In this document: piece after piece, positions 8,903 through 17,976 of the stretch
How the letters are laid out: every line of letters starts with the position of its first letter
Position numbering within the stretch: position 1 is the stretch's first letter
Assembly (NCBI GenBank): GCA_002862805.1
Contig: PKEA01000020.1
Location: forward strand, 1-37,409
Origin: Flavobacteriaceae bacterium
GTDB lineage: Bacteria; Bacteroidota; Bacteroidia; Flavobacteriales; Flavobacteriaceae
Reading direction: 5' to 3'
Length of the DNA: 37,409 bases
Translations under genes and position numbers: made by a program
The notes under the pieces: generated by a model
What the model was told of the DNA's origin: nothing
Seen by the model: only the letters and a program-made list of their open reading frames with translations
Database searches by the model: none

Positions 8903-9850
8903 ATGAATACAATTACTACTACCAATTTCAATTTTCCTGGGCAAAAATCAGTTTATCACGGAAAAGTAAGAGAAGTTTACAACATCAATGATGATTTATT
9001 GGTTATGGTTGCTACAGATAGGCTTTCTGCTTTTGACGTAGTGATGCCAAAAGGAATTCCTTACAAAGGTCAAATTCTAAATCAAATTGCAACAAAATTT
9101 ATGGAATTAACCCAAGATATTGTTCCGAATTGGTTAATAGCAACTCCAGATCCAAGTGTTGCTGTTGGACATTTATGTGAACCATTTAAAGTTGAAATGG
9201 TAATTCGAGGATATTTAGCAGGTCACGCTGCAAGAGAATATACATTAGGTAAAAGATTACTTTGTGGAGTTAATTTACCTGAAGGTTTAAAAGAAAATGA
9301 TAAATTTCCAACTCCAATAATTACTCCTTCAACAAAAGCAGATAATGGCGAACATGATGAAGATATTTCTCGAGATGATATTTTAACTAAAGGAATTGTA
9401 AGTGAAGAAGACTATTTAGTTTTAGAAAAATACACAAGAGCATTGTACCAAAGAGGAACTGAAATTGCTGCATCAAGAGGATTAATTTTGGTTGATACCA
9501 AATATGAATTTGGAAAAACAAAAGACGGTAAGATTGTTTTAATAGATGAAATTCATACACCTGACTCTTCTCGTTACTTTTATGCAGATGGTTATCAAGA
9601 ACGACAAGATAGAGGTGAAGCTCAAAAACAATTGTCTAAAGAATTTGTCCGTCAATGGTTAATTTCTAATGGTTTTCAAGGAAAAGAAGGACAACAAATT
9701 CCAGATATGACAGAAGAATATATTGCTTCTGTTTCTGACCGATATATTGAACTTTATGAAAACATCCTAGGAGAAAAATTCATAAAAGCTGATATCTCAA
9801 ACATTAATGAACGAATTGAAAAAAACGTTTTAGCATATTTAAATAAATAA
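8903..9850 (+). CDS. purC: Phosphoribosylaminoimidazolesuccinocarboxamide synthase (SAICAR synthase)
   Basis: This enzyme carries out the ATP-dependent ligation of aspartate to CAIR in de novo purine synthesis. The 315-residue protein is the longer (yeast-like) SAICAR synthase form. Family motifs visible are GKVREVY near residue 20, [39 protein letters not shown], and [14 protein letters not shown] near residue 215. It is monocistronic, with an excellent promoter upstream and a shared terminator with the convergent fad operon. The other purine gene of the window, purL, lies about 12 kb away but shares the promoter pattern and leader motif. Confidence 0.97.
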   Translation: MNTITTTNFNFPGQKSVYHGKVREVYNINDDLLVMVATDRLSAFDVVMPKGIPYKGQILNQIATKFMELTQDIVPNWLIATPDPSVAVGHLCEPFKVEMVIRGYLAGHAAREYTLGKRLLCGVNLPEGLKENDKFPTPIITPSTKADNGEHDEDISRDDILTKGIVSEEDYLVLEKYTRALYQRGTEIAASRGLILVDTKYEFGKTKDGKIVLIDEIHTPDSSRYFYADGYQERQDRGEAQKQLSKEFVRQWLISNGFQGKEGQQIPDMTEEYIASVSDRYIELYENILGEKFIKADISNINERIEKNVLAYLNK

Positions 9851-9882
9851 AAAAAAGGCTCAATTTAAATTGAGCCTTTTTT
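9851..9882. terminator. Bidirectional terminator between purC and fadE
   Basis: This is a perfect palindrome: AAAAAAGGCTCAATTT followed by its reverse complement. It is flanked by A and T runs on both sides and sits between the convergent stop codons at 9850 and 9918, so it can serve both. Confidence 0.92.
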
Positions 9883-9917
9883 AATCAAACAAACTAAACC
9901 AATATTTGCTGTTTTTT

Positions 9918-11708
9918 TTAAAAAGCGTATTTATTCTCGCTTATTAATTTTGCAGCAATTTTTTCACGTAAGCCAATTACATTTGGCATATTCGTATATT
10001 TTGTAAAACGTTTAAGTCCCATTAACATCATACGTTGTTCATCACCTTCTGCAAAAGATACGATTCCTTCTTTTCCTTTTTGGTTAACAATATCAACTGC
10101 ATGATATAAGTATAATTGTGCCATTGCAATTTGCTCTTGTACTTTATCAGCACCTTCTTTTTTAGCTAATTTTTCAGTTCTAAGTATAGTACTTTCTGCC
10201 ATGTATATTTCAATTAAAATGTCTGAAGCTGCCATTAATAATTGTTGATGTGCTTCTAATTCAGCACCATATTTTTGAACAGCTGCACCAGCAACCATTA
10301 AAAATACTTTTTTCAATTTAGCAATCATTTCTTTTTCTTCAGCAAATAGTTCAGAATAATCAGGAACATCAAACGATGGTATTCCCATTAATTCTTCACC
10401 CACAGCCATAGCTGGCCCTAATAAATCTACATGACCTTTCATCGCTTTTTTAACTAACATTCCCACAGATAACATTCTGTTGATTTCGTTAGTACCTTCA
10501 TAAATTCTTGCAATACGAGCATCTCTCCAAGCACTTTCCATTGGTGCATCTTCAGAGAATCCCATTCCACCAAAAATTTGAATTCCTTCATCTGTACATG
10601 ATTGTACATCCTCAGAAACTGCAACTTTTAAGATAGAACATTCAATTGCAAACTCTTCAACACCTTTTAGTTCAGCTTCTTGATGTGTATTTCCTTCTTG
10701 AATTCTTAAATTAATTCTTGTTTCAATATCATGAGCAGCTCTGTAAGTTGCACTTTCTCCAGCATAAGAATTGGTAGCCATTTCTGCTAATTTTGCTTGG
10801 ATTGCCCCAAAGCTTGAAATAGGTGTTTTAAATTGAATTCTTTCGTTAGAGTAATTTACAGCTGTAGAAATAGTTCTACGTTGTGCTTCTAAACAAGCAG
10901 CAGCTAATTTAATACGTCCTACATTTAAAGCATTCATTGCAATTTTAAATCCTTCACCACGACCAGCTAGCATATTTTCTACAGGAACTTTTGTTTCGTT
11001 GAAGAAAACCTGACGAGTTGAAGAAGAACGAATACCTAATTTGTGTTCTTCGTCTCCTAATGAAATTCCGTTTGAAGGATCATTTTCTACGATGAAACCT
11101 GTAATGTTTTTATCATCACCAATTCTAGCAAAAACGATAAATACTTGACAGAAACCTGCGTTTGAAATCCACATTTTTCCACCTGTAATACTGTAATATT
11201 TTCCATCTTCAGATAAAACAGCTTTTGTTTTTCCAGAATTTGCATCTGAACCTGCACCTGGCTCTGTTAAACAGTAAGCACCAAACCATTCACCTGAAGC
11301 TAATTTTGGTACATATTTTTGTTTTTGTTCTTCTGTTCCATATAAAGTAATTGGCATAGTTCCAATTCCAGTATGAGCACCAAAAGCCGTTGAAAATGAA
11401 CCAGTTGCTCCAGAAATATAATCACAAACTAAAACGGTGTTAGTAAATCCCATTCCCATTCCACCATAAGCTTCAGGAACCGCTATACTTAAGTAACCTA
11501 AGTCACCCGCTTTTTTCATTACTTCTTCTGTAAGTGCGTAATCTTTCTTTTCAAAACGCTCTTTGTTAGGCCAAAGTTCTTTGTCTACGAATTCGATAAC
11601 CGAATCACGCATCATAATTTGCTCTTCTGAAAAATCTTCTGGTGTGAAAATATCTTCACATTTTGTTTCTTTTACTAGGAATTGACCTCCTCTTATGATA
11701 TCTGCCAT
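9918..11708 (-). CDS. fadE: Acyl-CoA dehydrogenase (FadE type)
   Basis: This is an FAD-dependent acyl-CoA dehydrogenase, the first oxidation step of beta-oxidation. The 596-residue protein has the standard ACAD domains (about residues 20-430: LTEPGAGSDANS, the TGGKMWISNAG strand, and the C-terminal IFGGMGFSEDAPMESAWRD and IYEGTNEINRM motifs). An extra C-terminal helical extension of about 150 residues follows. This length and layout match Bacillus subtilis FadE. It is last in marR-fadN-fadA-fadE with an 18-bp gap from the thiolase. The electron acceptor would be an ETF, which is not in the window. Confidence 0.94.
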   Translation of the reverse strand: MADIIRGGQFLVKETKCEDIFTPEDFSEEQIMMRDSVIEFVDKELWPNKERFEKKDYALTEEVMKKAGDLGYLSIAVPEAYGGMGMGFTNTVLVCDYISGATGSFSTAFGAHTGIGTMPITLYGTEEQKQKYVPKLASGEWFGAYCLTEPGAGSDANSGKTKAVLSEDGKYYSITGGKMWISNAGFCQVFIVFARIGDDKNITGFIVENDPSNGISLGDEEHKLGIRSSSTRQVFFNETKVPVENMLAGRGEGFKIAMNALNVGRIKLAAACLEAQRRTISTAVNYSNERIQFKTPISSFGAIQAKLAEMATNSYAGESATYRAAHDIETRINLRIQEGNTHQEAELKGVEEFAIECSILKVAVSEDVQSCTDEGIQIFGGMGFSEDAPMESAWRDARIARIYEGTNEINRMLSVGMLVKKAMKGHVDLLGPAMAVGEELMGIPSFDVPDYSELFAEEKEMIAKLKKVFLMVAGAAVQKYGAELEAHQQLLMAASDILIEIYMAESTILRTEKLAKKEGADKVQEQIAMAQLYLYHAVDIVNQKGKEGIVSFAEGDEQRMMLMGLKRFTKYTNMPNVIGLREKIAAKLISENKYAF

Positions 11709-11726
11709 GACTTATATTTTATAATG

Positions 11727-12914
11727 TTATTTTAAAAATTCGTATATACCTGCTGTACCTTGTCCGGTTCCAACACACATTGTTACCATTCCGTATTTTG
11801 CATTTCCACGCTTACGCATTTCATCAAATAATTGAACTGATAATTTTGCACCTGTACAACCAAGAGGGTGACCTAACGCAATTGCCCCACCATTTACGTT
11901 TACGATATCAGGATTTAAACCTAATTCACGAATAACGGCTAATGATTGAGAAGCGAAAGCTTCGTTTAATTCAAATAAATCAATATCTGATTGTTTTAAA
12001 CCTGCTTGTTTTAGGGCTTTTGGAATCGCTTTTACGGGTCCAATACCCATTATTCTTGGCTCAACACCTGCAGATGCAAAGTTTACTAAACGTGCAATTG
12101 GTTCAAGATTTAATTCTTTTACCATTTCTTCACTCATTACCAATACAAATGCTGCTCCATCACTCATTTGAGATGAGTTTCCAGCAGTTACACTTCCATC
12201 AGCAGCAAATACTGGACGTAATTTTGCTAAAGCTTCAACTGAAGTACCTGCTCTTGGACCTTCATCTTTATTTACTACGTATGAACGCGTTTCTTTTTTA
12301 CCGTTTTCATTCACGAAAGTTTCGTTTACAGTAATAGGAACAATTTGATCATCAAATCTACCTTCAGCTTGAGCTTTTAAAGCTTTCATATGCGATTTAA
12401 AGGCAAATTCATCCTGATCTTCACGAGAAACTTTGAACTGATTTGCAACTGCTTCAGCTGTCAATCCCATTCCCCAATAATAATCTTCATGACCTGCATT
12501 AGCCACTTTATAATCAGGAGTTGGTTTGTAACCTCCCATTGGAATATAACTCATGCTTTCTGCACCACCAGCGATGATACAATCTGCCATTCCTGATTGA
12601 ATTTTAGCTGTTGCCATTCCAATAGTTTCAATTCCTGATGCGCAATATCTATTTACTGTAACACCTGGTACATCTTCGACTTTTAATCCCATTAATGAAA
12701 TTAAACGACCAACGTTTAAACCTTGTTCTGCTTCTGGCATTGCATTACCAACCATAACATCATCAATACGAGTTTTGTCGAAGTTTGGTAATTCTGCCAT
12801 CATGTATTCAATTGTTTCAGCAGCCAATTCATCAGGTCTTTTGAAACGAAAAACTCCTTTTGGTGCTTTACCAACTGCAGTTCTATATGCTTTTACTATA
12901 TATGCTGTTTTCAT
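11727..12914 (-). CDS. fadA: Acetyl-CoA acyltransferase (3-ketoacyl-CoA thiolase)
   Basis: This is the thiolase for the last step of beta-oxidation. The 395-residue protein has the acylated Cys91 in VNRYCASGIETIG, the basic HPLG motif in GGAIALGHPLGCTGA, and the second catalytic Cys in MVTMCVGTGQGTA. It sits between the multifunctional enzyme and the acyl-CoA dehydrogenase. The gap to the upstream fadN is 86 bp and holds an inverted repeat (see below), while the gap downstream to fadE is short. Gene order fadN-fadA-fadE is the same as in Bacillus subtilis. Confidence 0.96.
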   Translation of the reverse strand: MKTAYIVKAYRTAVGKAPKGVFRFKRPDELAAETIEYMMAELPNFDKTRIDDVMVGNAMPEAEQGLNVGRLISLMGLKVEDVPGVTVNRYCASGIETIGMATAKIQSGMADCIIAGGAESMSYIPMGGYKPTPDYKVANAGHEDYYWGMGLTAEAVANQFKVSREDQDEFAFKSHMKALKAQAEGRFDDQIVPITVNETFVNENGKKETRSYVVNKDEGPRAGTSVEALAKLRPVFAADGSVTAGNSSQMSDGAAFVLVMSEEMVKELNLEPIARLVNFASAGVEPRIMGIGPVKAIPKALKQAGLKQSDIDLFELNEAFASQSLAVIRELGLNPDIVNVNGGAIALGHPLGCTGAKLSVQLFDEMRKRGNAKYGMVTMCVGTGQGTAGIYEFLK

Positions 12915-12942
12915 AATTTTTTATTTAGGATGATAGACAGAG

Positions 12943-13002
12943 AGATAATAGATGATAGACATTTTAAAAGTCTTTTATCTATCCGTCTTTTATCTATTAT
13001 CT
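12943..13002. repeat. Inverted repeat between fadN and fadA
   Basis: AGATAATAGATGATAGAC (12943-12960) is repeated in inverted form at 12985-13002 with 16 of 18 positions matching. Shorter GATAGAC/GTCTTTTATC copies lie inside. It spans the fadN stop codon and occupies most of the 86-bp gap. It could be an mRNA processing or attenuation hairpin, or a piece of intergenic repeat. It lacks a clear T-run, so it is a weak terminator at best. Confidence 0.55.
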
Positions 13003-15391
13003 AATTTCTCAACGGTTTCCCTTTAGTTAACATGTGTTGGATTCTTTCCAAAGATTTTCTTTCACCTGTAAGTGATAAAAATGCTTCTCTTTCTAAATCT
13101 AATAAATACTGTTCTGTTACTAGAGTAGGTTCTGATAAATCCCCACCAGCCATTACATACGCTAATTTGTTTGCAATTTTCTTATCGTGCTCCGAAATAT
13201 ACTTTCCTGCTTCCATACTATCAGTTCCAACCAAGAACATACCTAAAGCTTGTTTTCCAAGTACTTTAATATCTTTTCTACGTGGAGCTTGCGTATAACC
13301 TTGTTCTGCCATTTGTAACGCTACTTGTTTAGCAGTTGCAATTTGACGGTCTTTGTTAACAACAACGATATCTCTACCTTTTTGTAAAACGCCAGTATCA
13401 AAACCTTCGTAAGCAGATGTTGCCACTTTCGCCATACCAACAGTTAAGAAATATTCTTGTAAAACATTTAATTCAACATCGTTTTTACGGAAAAGGTCAG
13501 AAGCTCTTAATGCCATTTCTTTAGAACCACCACCACCAGGAATTACACCAACTCCAAATTCTACTAAACCAATATAGGTTTCAGCAGCAGCAACAGCTCT
13601 ATCAGCGTGCATTGTAAGTTCACAACCACCACCAAGAGTCATTCCATGAGGAGCAGCAATAACAGGAATTGCAGAATAACGACAACGCATCATCGTATCT
13701 TGAAACATTTTGATAGCCATGTTTAATTCGTCATATTCTTGCTCAACAGCCATCATAAAAATCATTCCTAAATTAGCTCCAACAGAGAAATTTGTTCCTT
13801 GATTTCCAATAACTAATCCATTATATTCTTTCTCAGCGATGTCAATTGCTTTGTTGATTCCTTGTAAAACACCAGCACCAATAGAATTCATTTTTGAAGT
13901 AAATTCTAAATTGATAATTCCATCCCCTAAATCGGTAATGATTGAATCGCTGTTGTTCCATACTTTTTTATTGTCGCGAATGTTATTCAAAATAATGAAT
14001 GCATCTTGACCAGGAATTTTTTCTACTTTTTTATTGGTAATAGAGTAGAAGTGAGTAGCACCATCTTTTACAGAGTAAAAAGAAGTAGTTCCAGAGGCAA
14101 CCATATCATTAACCCAAGCAGCTGGGGTATAACCTTCCGCCTTCATTAATTCAATTCCTTTTTCAACACCAATGGCATCCCAAATTTCGAAAGGACCATT
14201 TTCCCAACCGAAACCGGCTTTCATAGCATCGTCAATTTTGTAAAAATCTTCTGTAATTTCAGGAATACGGTTTGAACAATATTGGAACATTGAAGCAAAG
14301 TTTTTTCGGTAGAAATCACCTGCTTTGTCTTTTCCTTTGACTAAAACTTTGAATCTGTCAATTGGTTTGTCAATTGTTTTAGTTAATTCTAAAGTAGCAA
14401 AAGATGCTTTTTTACTGGCTCTATATTCTAAAGTATCTAAATCTAAAGCTAATATTTCTTTACCTTCCTTTTTATAGAAACCTTGACCTGATTTACTTCC
14501 TAGCCATTGGTTTTCCATCATTGTGTTAACAAAAGCAGGTAATTTGAATAATTCATGAGATTCGTCGTTTGGACAATTTTCATAAATTCCGTTTGCAACG
14601 TGAACTAAAGTATCTAAACCAACAACATCAACTGTTCTGAAAGTCGCTGATTTTGGGCGACCAATAACTGGACCTGTTAATTTATCTACTTCTTCAACCG
14701 TTAATCCCATTTCTTTTACTTGGTGGAATAAACTTTGGATTCCGAAGATTCCGATTCTATTTCCAATAAAAGCTGGAGTATCTTTTGCTACAACAGAAGT
14801 TTTTCCTAAGAATTTTTCACCATAACTATTTAAGAAATCCAATACTTCTGTTGAAGTTTGTGGACCAGGAATAATTTCGAATAATTTTAAGTAACGAGCA
14901 GGATTGAAGAAATGCGTTCCACAAAAGTGTTTTTGGAAATCTTCGCTTCTTCCTTCACTCATAAACTGAATAGGAATTCCAGAAGTGTTTGAAGTGATTA
15001 ATGTACCAGGCTTTCTGTATTTTTCAACTTGTTCGAAAACTAGTTTTTTGATATCAAGTCTTTCTACAACTACTTCAATAATCCAATCTACACCGGCAAT
15101 TTTTGCCATATCATCTGTTGTGTTACCTGTAGTAATTCTATTGGCAAAACTTGGATGATAAATTGGAGATGGTTTAGATTTTAACGCGTTAGTCAAATGA
15201 TCGTTTACTAAACGATTCCTAACTGCTTTACTTTCTAAAGTTAACCTTTTCTTTTCTTCTACAGCTGTTAATTCTCTAGGAACAATATCTAGTAAAAGTA
15301 CTTCTACACCAATATTTGCGAAATGACAAGCAATTCCACTTCCCATAATTCCTGAACCAATAACAGCAACTTTTTTAATATTACGTTTCAT
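13001..15391 (-). CDS. fadN: 3-hydroxyacyl-CoA dehydrogenase / enoyl-CoA hydratase (FadN type)
   Basis: This bifunctional beta-oxidation enzyme has 796 residues. The N-terminal NAD-binding fold begins KVAVIGSGIMGSGIACHFAN (residues 7-26), and the dehydrogenase part continues with THFFNPARYLKLFE and GRPKSATFRTVDVVGLD. The enoyl-CoA hydratase domain follows in the C-terminal half (GTNFSVGANLG, HGMTLGGGCELTMHADR, GVGVIPGGGGSKE). The dehydrogenase-first order is that of Bacillus FadN, opposite to E. coli FadB. It follows marR by 27 bp and heads the catabolic genes, so MarR-controlled expression of all three steps is likely. Confidence 0.94.
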   Translation of the reverse strand: MKRNIKKVAVIGSGIMGSGIACHFANIGVEVLLLDIVPRELTAVEEKKRLTLESKAVRNRLVNDHLTNALKSKPSPIYHPSFANRITTGNTTDDMAKIAGVDWIIEVVVERLDIKKLVFEQVEKYRKPGTLITSNTSGIPIQFMSEGRSEDFQKHFCGTHFFNPARYLKLFEIIPGPQTSTEVLDFLNSYGEKFLGKTSVVAKDTPAFIGNRIGIFGIQSLFHQVKEMGLTVEEVDKLTGPVIGRPKSATFRTVDVVGLDTLVHVANGIYENCPNDESHELFKLPAFVNTMMENQWLGSKSGQGFYKKEGKEILALDLDTLEYRASKKASFATLELTKTIDKPIDRFKVLVKGKDKAGDFYRKNFASMFQYCSNRIPEITEDFYKIDDAMKAGFGWENGPFEIWDAIGVEKGIELMKAEGYTPAAWVNDMVASGTTSFYSVKDGATHFYSITNKKVEKIPGQDAFIILNNIRDNKKVWNNSDSIITDLGDGIINLEFTSKMNSIGAGVLQGINKAIDIAEKEYNGLVIGNQGTNFSVGANLGMIFMMAVEQEYDELNMAIKMFQDTMMRCRYSAIPVIAAPHGMTLGGGCELTMHADRAVAAAETYIGLVEFGVGVIPGGGGSKEMALRASDLFRKNDVELNVLQEYFLTVGMAKVATSAYEGFDTGVLQKGRDIVVVNKDRQIATAKQVALQMAEQGYTQAPRRKDIKVLGKQALGMFLVGTDSMEAGKYISEHDKKIANKLAYVMAGGDLSEPTLVTEQYLLDLEREAFLSLTGERKSLERIQHMLTKGKPLRN

Positions 15392-15418
15392 CTGTTAATT
15401 TAATTTTGATTAACTCGA

Positions 15419-15895
15419 TTATATCGAGGCTATTTTGTTTTGTTTTTTTAAATTATCTGGGTCTATATAAATTTTCTTATCAGCAATTAATTCATTAATT
15501 ATATCCGAAACTTCTAGGAAGTTCTGAAGTTGTTCTTCGGTTACATGCTGTTTTATTGTTTCATTAAATTTTAAAACTGTTGTCTTAGAAAGTTCCCTTT
15601 TATCTAGACCTTCTTCAGTTAAGTGGATTAAAACACCACGACCATCATTAGGATTTTTCTTTCTTGTAATTAAACCTCTTTCCTCCATAGATTTTAGAGT
15701 CCTAGTAAGACTAGTAGCTTCCATCCCCATTTTTGGACCTAATGAAGTTGAAGGAGTTCCTTTTTCTCTATCTATACTTAATAATGCAAAACCTGTTGCC
15801 ATTGTAGCTCCATACTTTGAAGCTTCTTCATTGTACATTCTTGCTACTGCCTGCCAAGTTGCTCTTAATATATAATCTATTGTTTTGTCTTTCAT
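15419..15895 (-). CDS. MarR family regulator of the fatty-acid operon
   Basis: This is a winged-helix MarR-family transcription factor of 158 residues. The DNA-recognition region is visible at residues about 58-95 (MGMEATSLTRTLKSMEERGLI, then the wing TRKKNPNDGRGVLIHLT, in which the D.R motif is typical). A helical dimerisation C terminus follows. It is the first gene of marR-fadN-fadA-fadE. A 28-bp perfect palindrome lies upstream of its -7 box, which suggests autoregulation. A related site is found upstream of the acyl-CoA synthetase gene. By analogy with lipid-responsive MarR/TetR/GntR regulators the ligand may be an acyl-CoA, but this is inference. Confidence 0.9.
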   Translation of the reverse strand: MKDKTIDYILRATWQAVARMYNEEASKYGATMATGFALLSIDREKGTPSTSLGPKMGMEATSLTRTLKSMEERGLITRKKNPNDGRGVLIHLTEEGLDKRELSKTTVLKFNETIKQHVTEEQLQNFLEVSDIINELIADKKIYIDPDNLKKQNKIASI

Positions 15896-15912
15896 AAATT
15901 GTAACTTAAAAT

Positions 15913-15920
15913 CAAAGATA
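15913..15920 (-). promoter_or_regulatory. -7 box of marR-fad operon
   Basis: TATCTTTG on the minus strand matches TAnnTTTG and lies about 18 bases before the marR start codon. The palindrome at 15924-15951 begins 3 bp upstream, so it covers the spacer to the -33 region. No TTTG is visible at the -33 position. Confidence 0.6.
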
Positions 15921-15923
15921 AAA

Positions 15924-15951
15924 AAAAATACTATGCGCGCATAGTATTTTT
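15924..15951. promoter_or_regulatory. Perfect palindromic operator (MarR box)
   Basis: The core CTATGCGCGCATAG is flanked by seven symmetrical bases on each side, giving a 28-bp perfect palindrome in the marR promoter. MarR proteins bind palindromes of this size. Its position over the promoter spacer is fitting for repression by occlusion. It is not followed by a stop codon or used as a terminator. Confidence 0.8.
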
Positions 15952-15984
15952 GAAAATTTTTTATAAAAAATTTAAATAAAATAA

Positions 15985-16016
15985 AAACACCTTATCTATA
16001 TAATAGGTAAGGTGTT
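15985..16016 (-). terminator. Terminator after the acyl-CoA synthetase gene
   Basis: AACACCTTA pairs with TAAGGTGTT and, on the minus strand, is followed by TTTTATTTT. It is 10 bp beyond the acyl-CoA synthetase stop codon. Confidence 0.85.
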
Positions 16017-16025
16017 AAAAAATGA

Positions 16026-17798
16026 TTAGCTATAAATTTTATTATATAAATCTTTATACATTTCTTTTATAATTTTTCTCTTTAATTTCATGGTTGGAGT
16101 AAGATGGCCAGCATCTATTGACCAGATATCTGGAGTAAGTTCGAAACGTTTAATTTTTTCCCAATTTCCAAATTTCTCATTCGCATCATTTATTTCTTCT
16201 TGAATACGATTAATTAATTCGGAGTTTTGAATTATTTCTTCATTAGTTGTTCCAATATTTATTTTTTTACGAGTTGCCCAATCTTTTATAAAATCGAAAT
16301 TAGGTTGTATAAAAGCTGCAGGCATTTTTTCACCTTCACCAATTACCATAATTTGTTCAATAAATCTTGATTGTTTAAATGTGTTTTCTAAAATTTGAGG
16401 AGCAACATATTTACCACCAGAAGTTTTAAACATTTCTTTTTTACGGTCAGTAATTTTTAAGAATCCATCTGAATCTATTTCTCCTATATCTCCAGTATGG
16501 AAATAATTATTTTTTAAAACTTCATTTGTTTGTGTTTCATCTTTATAATAGCCTTTCATTACATTAGGTCCTTTACAAAGAATTTCACCATCTTCAGCAA
16601 TTTTAACTTCCACTCCTTCAATTACTTTACCAACAGTTCCAACTCTAAATCCACCATTTCTCATGTCGTTAACAGAGATTACTGGTGAAGTTTCGGTTAA
16701 ACCATAACCTTCCATTACAGGAATGTTTGCAGCACAAAATACTTTTGATAATCTTGTTTGTAAAGCAGCACTTCCACAAACTAGTAATTCTAATTCTCCT
16801 CCTAAACCTTCTTGCCACTTAGAGAAAATTAATTTACGAGCAATTTTAAGTTGGAATTCATACCATGCTCCGTTTTCACCATAGGGTTTATAATTCATTC
16901 CTAAATCTAATGCCCAGAAGAATAATCTTTTCTTAATACCTGTTAAATCTGCTCCTTTAGCATATATTTTGTCGTACACTTTTTCAAGTAATCTTGGTAC
17001 AACAGACATTACATGCGGATGAACCTCTTTTAAATTGTCGCTAATTTTTTCAATACTTTCAGCAAAATATATTGAAATACCATAATATTGGTACAAATAA
17101 GTTAGCATTCTTTCAAAAATGTGACAAATAGGTAAGAAACTTAAGGCTCTAGTATCACCAGGTCTTAAAGGAACTCTTTTTGCACTCATTAAAACATCAC
17201 TAACAATATTTTCATGAGATAACATAACACCTTTTGGCCTTCCTGTTGTTCCTGAGGTATAAATTATTGTTGCTAAATCTGTTGTTACAATTGCATCTTT
17301 TCTAGCTTCAACTTGGTCTTGATTATCCTTGTTTTTTCCTAGACTAAGAATTTCATTCCAGTTTTTACATCCTTCAATTTCATCAAAAGAATATATTTCT
17401 TTTAATTTAGGAACGTTTGCTTTAATTTCTTTAATTTTATTATAAACTTCAATATCAGAAATGAAACAGTAACTTGATTCAGAATGATTTAAAATATATT
17501 CATAATCTTCACTTGAAATTGTTGGATATATTGGAACATTTTGAGCACCAGTTTGTAAGATTCCTACATCACAAATATGCCATTCTGTTCTATTATTTGA
17601 TGAAATAACAGCAATTTTATCGTTTTTATTAACTCCTAAATTTAGCAATCCTCTTGAAATTGTATTGGCTTTATCTAGATATTCTTTTGTTGATGTTTTT
17701 ATCCAATCGTTACCGTATTTAGTAACTAAAGCATCAGATAAATTATATTTTTCCAATTGATGATATGGAAAATCAAATAAGCGAGTAATATTGTTCAT
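16026..17798 (-). CDS. fadD: Long-chain fatty acid-CoA ligase (AMP-forming)
   Basis: This enzyme activates fatty acids with ATP and CoA before beta-oxidation or lipid use. The 590-residue protein has the AMP-binding motif IIYTSGTTGRPKGVMLSH (about residues 178-195), the A5 motif EGYGLTETSPV, the hinge/A7-A8 region HTGDIGEIDSDGFLKITDRKKE, and a C-terminal lysine-rich segment (PTMKLKRKII) with the catalytic Lys. It lies next to the marR-fad operon but has its own upstream region, which contains a degenerate copy of the MarR palindrome at 17903-17914. Co-regulation is therefore plausible. The gene symbol is by function. Confidence 0.93.
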   Translation of the reverse strand: MNNITRLFDFPYHQLEKYNLSDALVTKYGNDWIKTSTKEYLDKANTISRGLLNLGVNKNDKIAVISSNNRTEWHICDVGILQTGAQNVPIYPTISSEDYEYILNHSESSYCFISDIEVYNKIKEIKANVPKLKEIYSFDEIEGCKNWNEILSLGKNKDNQDQVEARKDAIVTTDLATIIYTSGTTGRPKGVMLSHENIVSDVLMSAKRVPLRPGDTRALSFLPICHIFERMLTYLYQYYGISIYFAESIEKISDNLKEVHPHVMSVVPRLLEKVYDKIYAKGADLTGIKKRLFFWALDLGMNYKPYGENGAWYEFQLKIARKLIFSKWQEGLGGELELLVCGSAALQTRLSKVFCAANIPVMEGYGLTETSPVISVNDMRNGGFRVGTVGKVIEGVEVKIAEDGEILCKGPNVMKGYYKDETQTNEVLKNNYFHTGDIGEIDSDGFLKITDRKKEMFKTSGGKYVAPQILENTFKQSRFIEQIMVIGEGEKMPAAFIQPNFDFIKDWATRKKINIGTTNEEIIQNSELINRIQEEINDANEKFGNWEKIKRFELTPDIWSIDAGHLTPTMKLKRKIIKEMYKDLYNKIYS

Positions 17799-17902
17799 AA
17801 TTCACAATTTATTAGATATGCAAATTAGGAAATTTTAATTAATTAACCAATTTTTTAAAATATTGATAATTGATTTTTTTATCTTATTGAAATAAAGAAT
17901 GT

Positions 17903-17914
17903 TATGCGTGCATA
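17903..17914. promoter_or_regulatory. Second MarR-type site upstream of acyl-CoA synthetase
   Basis: TATGCGTGCATA is symmetrical except at the two central bases and agrees with the core of the perfect palindrome at 15924-15951 (CTATGCGCGCATAG). It lies about 105 bp upstream of the acyl-CoA synthetase start. A possible promoter (TTG-N19-CTAATTTG) is located between the site and the gene. Confidence 0.55.
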
Positions 17915-17922
17915 TAAAAATA

Positions 17923-17958
17923 AAAAACCTTAATCTAAACTGTTTAAATTAAGGTTTT
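17923..17958 (-). terminator. Terminator after purL
   Basis: AAAAACCTTAAT pairs with ATTAAGGTTTTT. It lies 18 bp downstream of the purL stop codon, with a T-rich tail on the minus strand. Confidence 0.85.
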
Positions 17959-17976
17959 TGAATTATTTTTTATAAA

